Of a stretch of 64,000 bases of DNA, positions 17,894-29,038 are shown in pieces. Every line of letters starts with the position of its first letter. The stretch's first letter is position 1. The notes beneath the pieces are model-generated. The model did not search any database and had not been told where the DNA came from. It saw only the letters and a program-made list of their open reading frames with translations. The position numbers and the translations under genes were made by a program. The stretch is from Saccharothrix sp. ALI-22-I (GTDB taxonomy: Bacteria > Actinomycetota > Actinomycetes > Mycobacteriales > Pseudonocardiaceae), in assembly GCF_001984175.1 (NCBI RefSeq), contig NZ_MTQP01000043.1, forward strand, positions 1 through 64,000, read 5' to 3'.

Positions 17894-19155
17894 GTGACGG
17901 CGAGGATCTCGCACACCCCGATGTCGCCCAGTTCGTGTTGCCCGGTGTCATTCCCGACCGGGAGACGCTCGACGGCTGGCGGCAGTGGCGTCGGACCCGG
18001 CACGACTTCCGCCCCGCTCCCCGGATCAGCGCTGCCACTTACCGCACGATGAGCGCCCGCCGCCGGCACCTGCACGACCTGCACCGCATCGCCACCCACG
18101 TCAACCTGCCGCTACAGGAAACGCCCATGAGCTTGGCGGTGACCCGGACGATGCGCTCACGCATGCAGAGCAACTCCATGAAACACAAACCGACCACCCG
18201 CCCCGGGCTGATGATCACCGGCGGCGGCTACCAGGGTAAGACCGAGACCGCGTGCGAGACCGCCGCCACGTACGAGGACGAGTGGATCGCACTGCACAAG
18301 GAAATCAGCCCGGTCACCCTGCTGGGCTATCGGGACCTGCACGCGCCGGTGGTCTACGTCCAGACCCCGGTCACCGCCAAGCCGAAGAGCACCTGCGCGG
18401 CGATCCTGGACTTCTTCGGCGCCGACTACAAGGGGTTCAACCTGCCCGAACTCGTCCGGGCGGTCCGGGGATCGCTCAAGGACCACGGCAACCGGGTCCT
18501 GATCCTGGACGACATCACCAGACTGAAGATGCGCCGCGCCGACGACCAGGACACCCTGGACCTCCTGCGGGCCTTGATGAGCATGCACACCACCCTCGTC
18601 CTGATCGGCGTCGACATCCCCCGCTCCGGGCTGCTGCGCGAAGGCCGGTACGAGGCACGCACCAACCAGTGGATCTTTCCCGCGCCGACCAACCCCACGT
18701 ACGTCGACGACGAGGACCCCTCCACCCAGACCGAACGCCGCTTCGACCTGATCCATCTGGAACCGTTCCGCTACGACACCGCCGAGAACATCGCCGCCTG
18801 GACCGCGCACCTGACCGGTCTGGAACACAACCTGCGGCTGTTCAACGCCAAACCGGGCTTCCTCACCCGTGGCCGCATGCCCGAGTACCTGTTCCGCCGC
18901 ACCATGGGCGTCGTCGGCCTGCTGGAACGCCTGATCGAGGAAGGCTGCACCGAGGCGCTGGAATCCGGTGTCGAGACCCTCACCGAACCCCTTCTCGACG
19001 ACCTGCTGATCGACCTGGACAACGACCCCGCCCGCCACCCCGGCGCGGGCGAGGTCCCCGACGTCCCGGCCCCCACCAAAAACGACAAACCCGGGCGGCG
19101 CAGGGCCCGCAACACCGTCTTCGACGACCGCGGCGCCCCGCGGGCGTCCGGTTGA
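17890..19155 (+). CDS. TniB/TnsC-type AAA+ transposition ATPase
   Basis: 421 residues. Walker A is GGGYQGKTE (about 111-119) and Walker B VLILDD (203-208). A sensor-like region (LVLIGVDIP) follows, matching TniB proteins that activate the transposase and choose target DNA. The C-terminal 60 residues are acidic then basic. Start ATG 17890 overlaps the tniA stop. The gene looks complete, but both partners are damaged: tniA is truncated, and tniQ is broken by an IS. Confidence 0.85.
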   Translation: MSDGEDLAHPDVAQFVLPGVIPDRETLDGWRQWRRTRHDFRPAPRISAATYRTMSARRRHLHDLHRIATHVNLPLQETPMSLAVTRTMRSRMQSNSMKHKPTTRPGLMITGGGYQGKTETACETAATYEDEWIALHKEISPVTLLGYRDLHAPVVYVQTPVTAKPKSTCAAILDFFGADYKGFNLPELVRAVRGSLKDHGNRVLILDDITRLKMRRADDQDTLDLLRALMSMHTTLVLIGVDIPRSGLLREGRYEARTNQWIFPAPTNPTYVDDEDPSTQTERRFDLIHLEPFRYDTAENIAAWTAHLTGLEHNLRLFNAKPGFLTRGRMPEYLFRRTMGVVGLLERLIEEGCTEALESGVETLTEPLLDDLLIDLDNDPARHPGAGEVPDVPAPTKNDKPGRRRARNTVFDDRGAPRASG

Positions 19156-19162
19156 GCCGGCG

Positions 19163-20230
19163 ATGCCGTCCCGCGCCGCCCCCGACCGAGCCGCCCCCGT
19201 CCGTCCTCTGCCGCGCAGCCTGGACACCCTGCCCGGCGAATCGCTGGCCGGCTACGTCCTGAGGCTGGCCCACCGCCTCGAACTCAGCCCCGCATGCCTC
19301 GGACTGCTCACCGGCCTGACCACACCCGGCCACCCGACGCTACCCAACCGCCACATGCTGCACCTGCGCCCCGACATCGCCGCGGCCTTCACCCACTCGA
19401 CGCGACTGACCGAATCGGAAACCGGCCGGCTGTGCCTGAGCGCCTGGCACGACCGCTACCCCGCCGTGGACCTGACCTACGACCAGCAGAGCTGGCGCGG
19501 CCGCGCGACAGCGCCACCGACGGCGCGCTGGATCGCCAGCGGCCCCACCCACTACTGCCCGCAGTGCCTGACCGGCGACGGCAGCCCGGTCCAACACACC
19601 CACGGCGGCGCCTGGCGCGCGACGTGGCGGCTGGGAGTCGTGTTCGCCTGCGTCGAACACCGCCGGCTGCTCCGGTACACCTGCCCCGGCTGCGACCGAC
19701 CGGCCAACTCGACCGGCCCGCGGCCCGTCACCCGCAGCCTCGGCAACGGGCTGCTGCCCGGCTCCGGCGTACGCGGACTGCATCCCGCGCAATGCCGAAC
19801 CATCCTCGGCACCGGCCGCCGCGGGCCACTGTTGTGCGGAACCCGACTGGACCACACCGGCCCGGCACGACAACCGCCGAGCCGACAGCTGCTCGCAGTG
19901 CAGAACCGCCTGGACGACCTGCTGCGTCCGGACCGCCCCGAGCCCACACCGGTCATGGGCCGACCGGCATCACCCCGGGACTACTTCCACGACCTGCGCC
20001 TGCTCGTGGGCCTGCTGCGACTGTCCTGGCCCGAGCCAGCCGACCAGGCACCCCCGTGGATCGACACCGACCTGATCGACACCACCCTCGACGCCGAGCA
20101 GGCCGCGGCACGAGCCGGGAGAAGCACGCAGAACCACGCCCTTCACCACGGCCCCCACCGGATCCCGCGACCAACGGCCACCTGCTCGCCCTGGCCGACC
20201 ACTTCCTCACCACCGACAGCCCGACCACCG
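19163..20230 (+). pseudogene. TniQ-family transposition protein, broken by IS insertion
   Basis: Starts MPSRAAPDRAAPVRPL seven bases after tniB. The conserved N-terminus (LDTLPGESLAGYVLRLAHRL) and TniQ zinc-finger cysteines (THYCPQC and CVEH, then YTCPGCDRPA) are clear. Near 20110-20130 the frame becomes doubtful: the matching sequence EKHAEPR and later NGHLLALADHFLTTDSPTTV lies in another frame. At 20231 an IS interrupts the gene. Role: target selection in Tn7-like transposition. Confidence 0.8.
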
Positions 20231-21425
<1,195 letters not shown>

Positions 21426-21712
21426 CGCCGAGCGGTTCGTCGGAACCGTCCGACGCGAAGTCACCGACCTACTGCTCATCATCGACGAACACCACCTGCG
21501 GGCGGTGCTGCAGCGCTACGCGGCCCACTACAACCACCGCAGACCACACCAAGCCCTACAACTCACCCCACCACGACCGGACCACCCGATCACAGAGCCG
21601 AACCACACGTCGATACGCCGCAGACCCATCCTCGGCGGCATGATCAACGAGTACGAACCCACAGCAGCCTAACCGCAGGTCAGACCATATGGCCGACTTC
21701 TGGCACCCCACA
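21426..21712 (+). pseudogene. C-terminal fragment of a third IS copy with its right end
   Basis: From AERFVGTVRREV the frame runs to [13 protein letters not shown] and stops at 21672. The right terminal repeat TTCTGGCACCCCACA ends at 21712. Only the last 80 codons remain. Copy 2 appears to have landed next to or within it. Confidence 0.8.
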
Positions 21713-21732
21713 CCCTGTCGCCCCTGAGCGAC

Positions 21733-21764
21733 GAGCCCGGCGCCGGATGACCGGTGCCGGGCTC
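21733..21764 (-). terminator. Hairpin terminator
   Basis: GAGCCCGGCGCCGG and CCGGTGCCGGGCTC form a 14-bp stem with one G-T pair and loop ATGA, 17 bp downstream of the GH43 stop. Confidence 0.75.
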
Positions 21765-21780
21765 GCTCACGGTGTCAGCA

Positions 21781-23253
21781 CTAGGACCGCGACCACAGGA
21801 AGCTCGCGGCGGTGCCGCAGGTGCGCTGTTCGAGCACCGCGCCGTCCGCCGTGGAGGAGCCGGCCACGGTCAGGCACTTGCCGCTGTGGCGGGCGCGCAA
21901 GGTGAAGTACGCGCCCGACTGCACCACCTGGAACTGCTGGTTGGTGCCGTTCCAGCACTGGAACTGGATCACGGCGGCGCCGTCGGCGGTGGAGCGGTCG
22001 AGGACGTCGAGGCACTTGCCGCTGTTGAGGCTCTCGATCCGGTGGTAACCGCCGCCCGCGTCGACGAACCGCCACCGCTGCCACGGCTGTCCGTTGGACG
22101 TGTACTGCCCCACCCGCGCGCGGTCGTCGGTGTTGGGCGCCTGGACGTCCACGACCTTGCCGCTGTTGCGGTTGACGATCCGCTCGAAGGTCGCCACCGG
22201 CTCACCGGACGGAACGGTCAGCGGTGTGGTCGTGGCGGCCGGGACACCAAAGTCTGGGGTGCCGTCCGCCCGCCAGTTGATCTTCTGGATGCGGGTCGTG
22301 CGGGTGCGGCCGCAGCCCTGGCTCTCGGAGCTGTTGGCGTGGTAGACGACCCACGTTTCGGTCCCGTCCGGCGAGGTGAAGAAGCCGTTGTGTCCAGGGC
22401 CGTAGACGCCGTTGGCATCGCTGCGCTGGAAGACCGGGTTCTGCCCCTTGACCCACGAGCTCGCGCTCAGCACCGGTCCGCCGTTGTAGGTCAGCATGCC
22501 CAGCTTGTAGTCGGGGCCCTGGCACGGGCTTGCCGAGTAGACGATGAACGTCCTGCCTCCGCGTTGGAGCGCGACCGGCCCTTCGTTCATCGGCGTGCCC
22601 TGCCGCTCCCAGGCCAGCAGCGGCGCGGAGATCGCCGTCCGCAGACCGGTCACGGTCCACGGGTCGGACATCGCCGCGATGTAGATGTGCGGGTCGCTGT
22701 CGCGCCACAACGTCGTAGGGACACCGGACCAGGTGAAGTACAGCTGGCCGTTGATCGTGACGACGCTGCCGTCGATGCCCCACCAGGTGTTCGAGCCGAA
22801 CACCATGCCCTTGTAGGTGTACGGCCCGGTGGGGTCGGTGCCCGCGCTCTCGGCGACGTGCACGCGCTGGTCCTCGATCCCGCCCGCGCCCGCCGAGTAG
22901 TAGATGTACCAGCGGGGTCCGTTGGGGCCGTTGACCAGGTGGAATTCCGGCGCCCAGACCATGCAGCACCGGGAGGCCGGGAAGTCGTTGAACACCGGGA
23001 CCGGCGCGGCCGACTTGAGCGCCTCGATCGTCGGGGCCTTGCGCATGGTCAGCGGCCCCGAGTACGGGGTCGTCATCAGGTAGTAGTAGCCGTTGTAGTG
23101 CGTCATGAACGGGTCGGCGCCCGAGGTGTTCAGCGGGTTGGTGAAGGTCGCCGGGGCCGCCGATGCCGGGGCCGCGACCGTGAGGACGGCGGCGCCGAGC
23201 ACCAGGACGGCGAGCAGGCGGCCGAGCCGTGGTAAGGGTTTCGTGCGGTTCAC
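21781..23253 (-). CDS. Secreted GH43-type arabinan/xylan hydrolase with ricin-type lectin module
   Basis: 490 residues. Sec signal peptide (LGRLLAVLVLGAAVLTVAAP to ASA). The GH43 five-bladed propeller starts NPLNTSGADPFMTHYNGYYY, in which the ADP Asp is the general base. The pKa-modulating Asp is likely in GIDGSVV and the general acid in MNEGPVA. From about residue 365 a CBM13/RICIN domain with QxW-type repeats follows (NSGKVVDV, NSGKCLDV, HSGKCLTV). GTG 23253 gives MNRTKPLPRL. It lies 30 bp downstream of the GH43-CBM42 gene, so the two are probably one operon. The enzyme would cut arabinan or arabinoxylan outside the cell. Exact GH43 subfamily not determined. Confidence 0.88.
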   Translation of the reverse strand: MNRTKPLPRLGRLLAVLVLGAAVLTVAAPASAAPATFTNPLNTSGADPFMTHYNGYYYLMTTPYSGPLTMRKAPTIEALKSAAPVPVFNDFPASRCCMVWAPEFHLVNGPNGPRWYIYYSAGAGGIEDQRVHVAESAGTDPTGPYTYKGMVFGSNTWWGIDGSVVTINGQLYFTWSGVPTTLWRDSDPHIYIAAMSDPWTVTGLRTAISAPLLAWERQGTPMNEGPVALQRGGRTFIVYSASPCQGPDYKLGMLTYNGGPVLSASSWVKGQNPVFQRSDANGVYGPGHNGFFTSPDGTETWVVYHANSSESQGCGRTRTTRIQKINWRADGTPDFGVPAATTTPLTVPSGEPVATFERIVNRNSGKVVDVQAPNTDDRARVGQYTSNGQPWQRWRFVDAGGGYHRIESLNSGKCLDVLDRSTADGAAVIQFQCWNGTNQQFQVVQSGAYFTLRARHSGKCLTVAGSSTADGAVLEQRTCGTAASFLWSRS

Positions 23254-23283
23254 AGAGTCACCACCACTTTGCGAGAGTCCTGG

Positions 23284-24681
23284 TCAGTGGCCGATGTGGA
23301 ACGTGGCGTCGGCGCGGTCGGTCGCCGTGCTAACGGGGTCGACGCGCAGGGCGAAGTTCGAGTGCCGCAGGTAGTGGGTCGGGTAGTTGACCGATCGGAA
23401 CGACGACCAGCTCGCGTCGGCCAGGCCGGCCTCCCGGGTGAAGGTGGCGTCGGCGGCGAACCCGGAGGTGCCGTCGTTGGCCGCGAGCACCACCTGGAAG
23501 CCCTGGTGGCGCAGGAACCGGCCGGGGAGGTTCACCGACTCGAACGACACGGCCGACGGGTTGGACAGACCCGGCCTGATCCGCCACTGCGAGTCCTGGA
23601 ATGGCTCGAACGGCTGCTCGGTGACCACCCCGGCGTTGCTCGCGTGCCGGACGTAGTGACCCGGGAAGTTGTAGGACTTGAGGCGGTTCCAACTGGTCGT
23701 GCCGTACCGGGCGACCATCCGGTCGCGGTCGGCGGTGGTGACCGGGTGGACGGTGTTGTGCTTGCCGTTCAGCGGCGCGGTGTAGTCGGCGCGGCTCACC
23801 TTGGTCCAGTTGCCCGAGAGCAGGTCGCCCTGCCACAGGTCGAACTTCGCGTTGGGGCAGAACGTGTCGCCCCACAGCCGCCAGGTGTTCGACGTCAGCG
23901 ACTTCACCAACGTGGGCGCCTCGGTGCAGCGGTTCTCCACGACACCGGAGGTGTACTCGCGGAAGCTGCGCGGCTCGACGCTCGACGAGCGCGTCCCGAC
24001 CAGGCGCAGGGTTGCGTTGCTCTTGTAGTACAGGTAGTTCTGGCCGCCGACGCCGGTCACCACGTGCGAATCGAGGATGCCCGACCCGGCGTCGTGGAAC
24101 ACCGCGGGCGTCGTCGTGGTGACGAAGTCGGTGGTGTAGACGACGTTGATGACCGAGTAGGAGTAGCCCTGCGGAACGGTGGTGTAGGTGATCCCGTAGG
24201 CCCGCCGGACCGGATCCCAGTGGACCGCGGGCGCCCAGCTGTAGGAGGCCGGGTTGGTCCAGTTGACGTTGAGCAGCCGGTCGGTCGACCAGGTGACCAG
24301 GTCGGGCGAGGTCCAGACGTGGATGTTGGGGTTGGGCCTGGTGAAGTCGCCGCCGACGGGGATGTCGGTGGCCAGGACGACCCAGGTCCCGTCGTTCAGC
24401 CGGTACAGGAACGGGTCGCGGATGCCCCTGGTGCCCGTGGTGGGCGTGAGAATGGCGTCGTTGTTGTTGAGCGGCGTCCACTCCAGACCGTCGTTGCTGA
24501 CGGCGAAGTGCACCGCGTTGACGTTGCCGCCGCCGTTCAGGGATTCCTTGAAGTAGCCCATCACGTAGGCGGCGTCGGCGGCGTCGGGCACGACCTGTGC
24601 CTGTGCCGCCGTCGGGGCGATCACACCCGCCAGCAGGGTTGCCGCCACGACCAGGGCGGAGCGTGTACTCGATCGGGTCAA
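23284..24681 (-). CDS. Secreted GH43-like enzyme with AbfB (CBM42) domain
   Basis: 465 residues from TTG 24681, chosen because GGAAAGGAAA precedes it and the signal peptide (TRSSTRSALVVAATLLAGVI to AQA) begins there. The propeller includes YVMGYFKESLNGGG, NAVHFAVSNDGLEW, GIRDPFLYRLNDGTWV and YSWAPAVHWDP. From about residue 325 an AbfB beta-trefoil carries FPGHYVRH, LPGRFLRH and YPTHYLRH repeats that bind arabinofuranose side chains. First gene of a two-gene operon with a perfect LacI-type operator 200 bp upstream. Confidence 0.88.
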   Translation of the reverse strand: MTRSSTRSALVVAATLLAGVIAPTAAQAQVVPDAADAAYVMGYFKESLNGGGNVNAVHFAVSNDGLEWTPLNNNDAILTPTTGTRGIRDPFLYRLNDGTWVVLATDIPVGGDFTRPNPNIHVWTSPDLVTWSTDRLLNVNWTNPASYSWAPAVHWDPVRRAYGITYTTVPQGYSYSVINVVYTTDFVTTTTPAVFHDAGSGILDSHVVTGVGGQNYLYYKSNATLRLVGTRSSSVEPRSFREYTSGVVENRCTEAPTLVKSLTSNTWRLWGDTFCPNAKFDLWQGDLLSGNWTKVSRADYTAPLNGKHNTVHPVTTADRDRMVARYGTTSWNRLKSYNFPGHYVRHASNAGVVTEQPFEPFQDSQWRIRPGLSNPSAVSFESVNLPGRFLRHQGFQVVLAANDGTSGFAADATFTREAGLADASWSSFRSVNYPTHYLRHSNFALRVDPVSTATDRADATFHIGH

Positions 24682-24881
24682 CGCGTTTCCTTTCCACAGA
24701 GGGCAGCCCGATGAGGGCGTGCGGGAACACACTGGGAGAGAAGAGATGCGGGAGCGGAAACGCCCTCGCGTCAGACTCACGCGGACCCTCGGTGACCAGG
24801 CCGGGTTCCGGGCCTTCGAGGAGCGTTACCGGAACCGTAACGCAGGTGTTTCCTGGAAGACAAGGCTTGTGGCGCACCAAT

Positions 24882-24895
24882 TGTTAGCGATAACA
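24882..24895. promoter_or_regulatory. LacI-type operator
   Basis: TGTTAGCGATAACA, a near-perfect palindrome, stands 200 bp upstream of the TTG start of the GH43-CBM42/GH43-CBM13 operon. It matches the site at 28875 in reverse. Confidence 0.75.
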
Positions 24896-25065
24896 CAAGC
24901 TTGTGCCGAACAGCCGACAGCGCTCTGCGCAGACGATGTCCGGCACAGAGCGCTGCTCGCGCGAGCGCCTGGCCGATCGCGTACTGAAGCCAGCGATGTC
25001 TCGAACAGCGCCAGCGCATGGATCTCGTGCGGAACCTGTGCCGCTCGAAAAGTCATCGCTGCTGG

Positions 25066-25780
25066 TCAAGAGGCATGTCTGTACTCGTTGACAAGGCCGC
25101 CGAGGATGCGGGTGCGGAGCAGTCTGCGGGTGTCGAGGTCGTGTACCGCGGCGGGGTGCTGCCGGTCCTCGGGTGGTAGTTGGTCGCGGGCTTGGTGGGG
25201 TCGGTGTCGGTGGTAGTGGTCTTCGTAGGTCTTGAGGACTTGTCGTGCGTGGGTTTCGCCCAGGATCAGGACGTGGTCGAGGGGTTCGTGTCGGAGGGTG
25301 CCGATGACCCGTTCGCGGTGGGAGTTCGCCCGGGGCGCCTGTGGCGCGCTCTTGATCACGTGTAGGTCGTCGGCCTGGAAGACGGTGTCGAAGGTCCGGC
25401 CGTACTTGCCGTCGTGGTCGCGGAGCAGGAAGCGCAGGGGCTCCGTTCGGGTGCCGAGGTCGGCGGCGAGGTTCCTGGCCTGCTGCGTCGTCCATGCCTG
25501 TGTCGGGTGGGCGGTGGCGCCGGTGGTGTGCAGGCGCCTGGTGCCGTATTCGAGGAATACCAGTGCGTACAGGCGCCTGCCGAGCACGGTGTCGAGGTGG
25601 AGGAAGTCCGCCGCGATGATGCTCTCGGCCTGGGCGGTGAGGAACTCCCGCCAGGTTGGGCCGGTGCGGCGTGGCACCGGGTCGATGCCCGCGTCGTGCG
25701 GGATCCGCCAGACCGTCGAGTGGGCGATGTGGTGGCCGAGTCGGGCCGGTTCGCCCTGGATCCGTCGGTGACCCCGCCGC
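25066..25780 (-). pseudogene. Second type of rve transposase, 5' end lost
   Basis: About 238 residues from HRRIQGEPARLGHHIAHSTV to the C-terminus LRTRILGGLVNEYRHAS. The core has AADFLHLDTV, LRDHDGKYGR and NSHRERVIGTLR, so the DDE residues remain. The N-terminal HTH was removed where IS copy 3 inserted at 25781. The right end of this element lies near 25043 (GTGCCGCTCGAAAAGTC), and a related tail recurs at 47.6 kb. Confidence 0.75.
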
Positions 25781-26978
25781 TGTGGGGTTCCAGAAGTCGG
25801 CCACACCATCTGACCTGCGCTTCAGGCTGCCGCGGGTTCATACTCGTTGATCAGGCCGCCGAGGACTGGTCGGCGACGTGTCGACGTGCAGCGCGGCTCT
25901 GCGATCGGCCGGTCTGGTCGTGGTGGTGTGAGTTGTAGAGCTTGGTGGGGTCGGCGGTGGTTGTAGTGGGCTGCGTAGCGGTTCAGGACCGCTCGCAGGT
26001 GGTGTTCGTTGAGGATGAGCAGTCGGTCGGTGGCTTCGCGTCGCGTCGGATGGTGCCGACGAAGCGTTCGGCGTAGCAGTTGGCTCGTGGGCACCGTGGT
26101 GGGATCTTCACGACCTGGATGCCCGCGCCGGAGAAGACCGCGTCGAACGGGGCGGTGAACTGCCCTGCCCGGTCGCGGATGAGGAACCGGAAGTCGTCTG
26201 CCCGGTCGCCGAGGTCCATCAGTAGGTTGCGGGCTTGTTGCGTGGTCCAGGGGCCGTCCGGATTCGGGGTGGTGCCGAGGATGTGCACGTAGCGCGTGGC
26301 GACCTCCGTCACGAAGAACACGTAGACCCGTTTGAGCGTCAGGGCGCAGTCGACCTGGAAGAAGTCGCAGGCCGGCATGCTCGCTGCCTGGGCCTGCAGG
26401 AACCGTCGCCAGGAGGTGTCGGTGTCGCGTTGGGGTGCGGGCGGTATCCGCAGGCGCTTGAGCGCGCGGCGAACCGTTGAGGCGGCTACCCGGTGGCCGA
26501 GCTTGAGCAGCTCGCCCTGGATTCGGCGGTAGCCCCAGCCGGCGTTCTCCCACGCCATCCGCTCGATCAACGCCACGACGGTGTCGTCGATCGGCGGTCG
26601 GCCGGTGCGGTTCGGGTAGGTCCATTTCTTCGCGACCAGGCGCCGGTGCCACCGCAGGACGGTGCCCGGTGTCACCAACCGATGTTCACCCGGCATCTGG
26701 GGGAGTCGACGCACCAATGCGGCGAGTAGCGCGCGATCGGCCCACTCCAGCCGCGGGCGGGGACTGGTCCGGCGCAGCACGGCGACCTCGTGCCGCAGCA
26801 CCAGCAACTCCACATCCTTGGCCGCCGATGACCGGCCGAGCAGAACCAGCCAGCCAACGAGCCGGACGAAGATCAGATACAGCAGTCGTAACGTCACACC
26901 TCGCGAGCATGCCTCTACGGCTCATGGTGCGCGATCACCGCAGCTCAGCGCCCAGGTGCAGAGTTCTGGAACCCCACA
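25781..26978 (-). mobile_element. IS3/IS481-like element, copy 3 (1198 bp)
   Basis: Ends TGTGGGGTTCCAGAA (25781) and TTCTGGAACCCCACA (26978) are perfect inverted repeats. The flanking triplet CGC appears on both sides (25778-25780 and 26979-26981), a possible 3-bp target duplication. Confidence 0.85.
25822..26897 (-). pseudogene. IS transposase copy 3, frameshifted by a 5-bp duplication
   Basis: The full N-terminus starts at GTG 26897 ([20 protein letters not shown]). The frame is intact through the HTH and DDE core up to FVGTIRRD. There GACGC is duplicated (CGACGCGACGCGAAG near 26037), shifting the frame. The rest ([19 protein letters not shown] to INEYEPAAA) follows in another frame. Removing five bases would restore 356 residues. 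Confidence 0.85.
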
Positions 26979-26996
26979 CGCTTCGTTGGAGGAGTT

Positions 26997-27347
26997 TCAT
27001 ACGCCCTTCCGGTGGTTGCAGGTGGTCCGCCGCGTGTCGCTCGCGCCGGGAGTCGGAGGGAGACTGCTCCCCGCTGGAGTGCTTGCGCCCAGATCATCGT
27101 CTCCGGCGCGTTTGCCAGGGCCCTGGAGCGTCGTGGCCCGGCGCAGCACGACCCGGTCGTGCTGCGGCACGGAGGCGGTGAAGTAGTAGAACCCGTCGGT
27201 GTGCTTGTAGATGTAAGGGTCGGCCCGCCGGGCGATCAGCGAGTTCGTGCAGGTCACGGCCGGTGCCGCCTGGGCGGCGCGTGACGCGAGCAGGCCCGTC
27301 GCCCCGGCGACGACGGGAACCGCGGTCAGGAAAGTGCGCCGACGTAT
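26997..27347 (-). pseudogene. GH43 arabinofuranosidase remnant, start codon changed to ATA
   Basis: AAAGGAGAAACGAA stands at the right distance before ATA (27347-27345), where ATG is expected. RRRTFLTAVPVVAGATGLLA (a Tat-type signal), CTNSLIARRADPYIYKHTDG and FYYFTASVPQHDRVVLRRAT follow, which is the start of a GH43 enzyme. A frameshift after TTLQG moves the homology to LANAPETMIWAQA, and then the similarity ends near 27050. It lies 30 bp downstream of the intact GH43 gene, so it was once its operon partner. Confidence 0.75.
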
Positions 27348-27379
27348 TTCGTTTCTCCTTTCGAGGTCCGCACACGCTC

Positions 27380-28681
27380 TCAGGGTGCGACGGCGGTGAA
27401 GGAGGAGTCGTTGTGGAACAGGTCGGTGTTGGCGGTCAGGTCGGCCCACAGTTCGAGGTTGCGGTGCCTGATGTAGCGGCCCGGGAAGTTGTACGACTCG
27501 AACGCGACCGATCCGGCGACCGCTCCCGGTCGGGCGACGAACGTGGCGTCCTCGGCGAAGCTGCCCGAGCCGGCGGGGTCCAGGCGCAGCCGGAAGGCGT
27601 AGTGCCGCAGGTATCGGCCGTCGGGGGCGCGGAACGAGTACGCGTTCGCGTCGGCGAGTCCCGGCACGACGGTGAACGCCGTCCCGGTGGTCGCGAGGTT
27701 GCCGCCGGCGTTCCAGTACCGGTCGGGGAAGTTGACCGACCGCAGCAGTCGGGAGCCCGACGGCACGGTCAGCCCGCCCTCCACGTTCTCGCGGACCACG
27801 GTCAGGTGCTTCACCGTGCCGCTGAGCCCGGGCAACAACGCCGGGGTGGTCCACGTGCGGAAGGTGTCGCGGCTGTCGGTGAACCAGAACCGCCGGTTGC
27901 GGAAGTCCTCGAAGTACATCCGCCAGCCGCCGTTGTCCAACGGCACCAGGCAGGGGCCTTCGCCGTCGTAGGTTACGAAGTTGCCGGTCTTCCAGATCGT
28001 GTACGGGCCGTTCAGGCTGGAGGCCGTGGCGAAGTCGATCGACTTGGTGGACGTGCTCTTGCAGAACGCGTGGTAGGTCGAGCCGACCTTGACGATGAAC
28101 GTGTCGATGTAGGCGCTGGGGATGCCGGCCAGCGGCACCGGCGCGCTCCACGAGGTCAACGCCGCGTTGGTCGCGGTGATCTTCGACGCCTGGAAGGCGC
28201 CGGTCGGCGTGCCGTTGTAGTGCAGCGACAGGATGATGTTGACGCTGCCGTCGCTGTCGATGAACCACTCCGGCGCCCAGCTGTTGCCGACGCCGTCGGC
28301 GCCGATCGTGATGTTGCCGAGGAACGTCCAGTTGACCCGGTCCGCGCTCGACGCCAGACCGATCTGGTTGCCCGTCCACCCCGCGGTGTAGGTCAGGTAG
28401 TACCGGCCGTCGGTGTGTCGCATGATGCTCGGGTCGCGGGACAACCCGGTCGGTGGCTTGAAGGCCGGGCCCTTCAGCAGGCTGAACGCCGTCGCGTCGA
28501 CCGAGTCGTACACGTGCACGGTGTTCTCAGACGCGTAGGTGAACGCCGTCATCGTGTACCGGGCCGTTGTGCCTGTGGGTGGAACCGCGGCCAGCGCCGG
28601 GGCCGCCACGCCGGACAGCGCGGGGACCGCCAGACCGGCGAGGCCCGCTTTGAACAGGGTACGACGCTCGATCCGAGACAT
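27380..28681 (-). CDS. Secreted GH43-like enzyme with AbfB (CBM42) domain, Tat signal
   Basis: 433 residues from ATG 28681 (AGGAG upstream). The twin-arginine signal is MSRIERRTLFKAGLAGLAVP. The catalytic propeller shows LSRDPSIMRHTDGRYYLTYT, NSWAPEWFIDSDGSVNI and GEGPCLVPLDNGGWRMYFED. From about residue 290 the AbfB trefoil has FPDRYWN, RYLRHYAFRLRLD and FPGRYIRHRNLELW. The LacI-type operator at 28875 is about 190 bp upstream. It probably removes arabinose from arabinoxylan or arabinan outside the cell. Twin-arginine export sets it apart from the Sec-exported relatives here. Confidence 0.88.
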   Translation of the reverse strand: MSRIERRTLFKAGLAGLAVPALSGVAAPALAAVPPTGTTARYTMTAFTYASENTVHVYDSVDATAFSLLKGPAFKPPTGLSRDPSIMRHTDGRYYLTYTAGWTGNQIGLASSADRVNWTFLGNITIGADGVGNSWAPEWFIDSDGSVNIILSLHYNGTPTGAFQASKITATNAALTSWSAPVPLAGIPSAYIDTFIVKVGSTYHAFCKSTSTKSIDFATASSLNGPYTIWKTGNFVTYDGEGPCLVPLDNGGWRMYFEDFRNRRFWFTDSRDTFRTWTTPALLPGLSGTVKHLTVVRENVEGGLTVPSGSRLLRSVNFPDRYWNAGGNLATTGTAFTVVPGLADANAYSFRAPDGRYLRHYAFRLRLDPAGSGSFAEDATFVARPGAVAGSVAFESYNFPGRYIRHRNLELWADLTANTDLFHNDSSFTAVAP

Positions 28682-28874
28682 GGGTATCTCCTGTGGGAAG
28701 GGGGGGTAGGCCTGAGACGATCGACCACTGAGGCGGCCGTCGCGTGTGGCGGGCGTCACGGCATGACTGTGAACGCTAACAGTCACGGTTCATGCCTTCA
28801 AGGCCGAAATTCCTGCACTTGATGCTGTCCAAGACGGCGCCGGAACGCGCCACGTGGTGGCATGGATCTGACTC

Positions 28875-28888
28875 TGTTATCGCTAACA
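28875..28888. promoter_or_regulatory. LacI-type operator
   Basis: TGTTATCGCTAACA upstream of the GH43-CBM42 gene at 27380-28681. Identical to the site at 43869. The remaining 150 bp up to the IS5 remnant show no gene I can support. Confidence 0.75.
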
Positions 28889-29038
28889 CTACGTCGACAG
28901 GAGCCGATCGACTCCTGTCTGCCGTGAAACCGCGGCCGTGATCCGCCTGGTCGACGCCGCGACGGCCTGCTCCGGGCTGACCACCGTGATGCCGGACAAG
29001 AGCAGTCCGTTCACGGCCGGGCAACTTCTCTAGGGTTC

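Noticed and set aside
27263..28822. 519-residue plus-strand open frame
   Set aside because: Shadow of the GH43-CBM42 gene. No signal peptide or motif.
28889..29038. Possible coding tail (AVIRLVDAATACSGLTTVMP...)
   Set aside because: Only about 35 residues, no start, no recognisable family.
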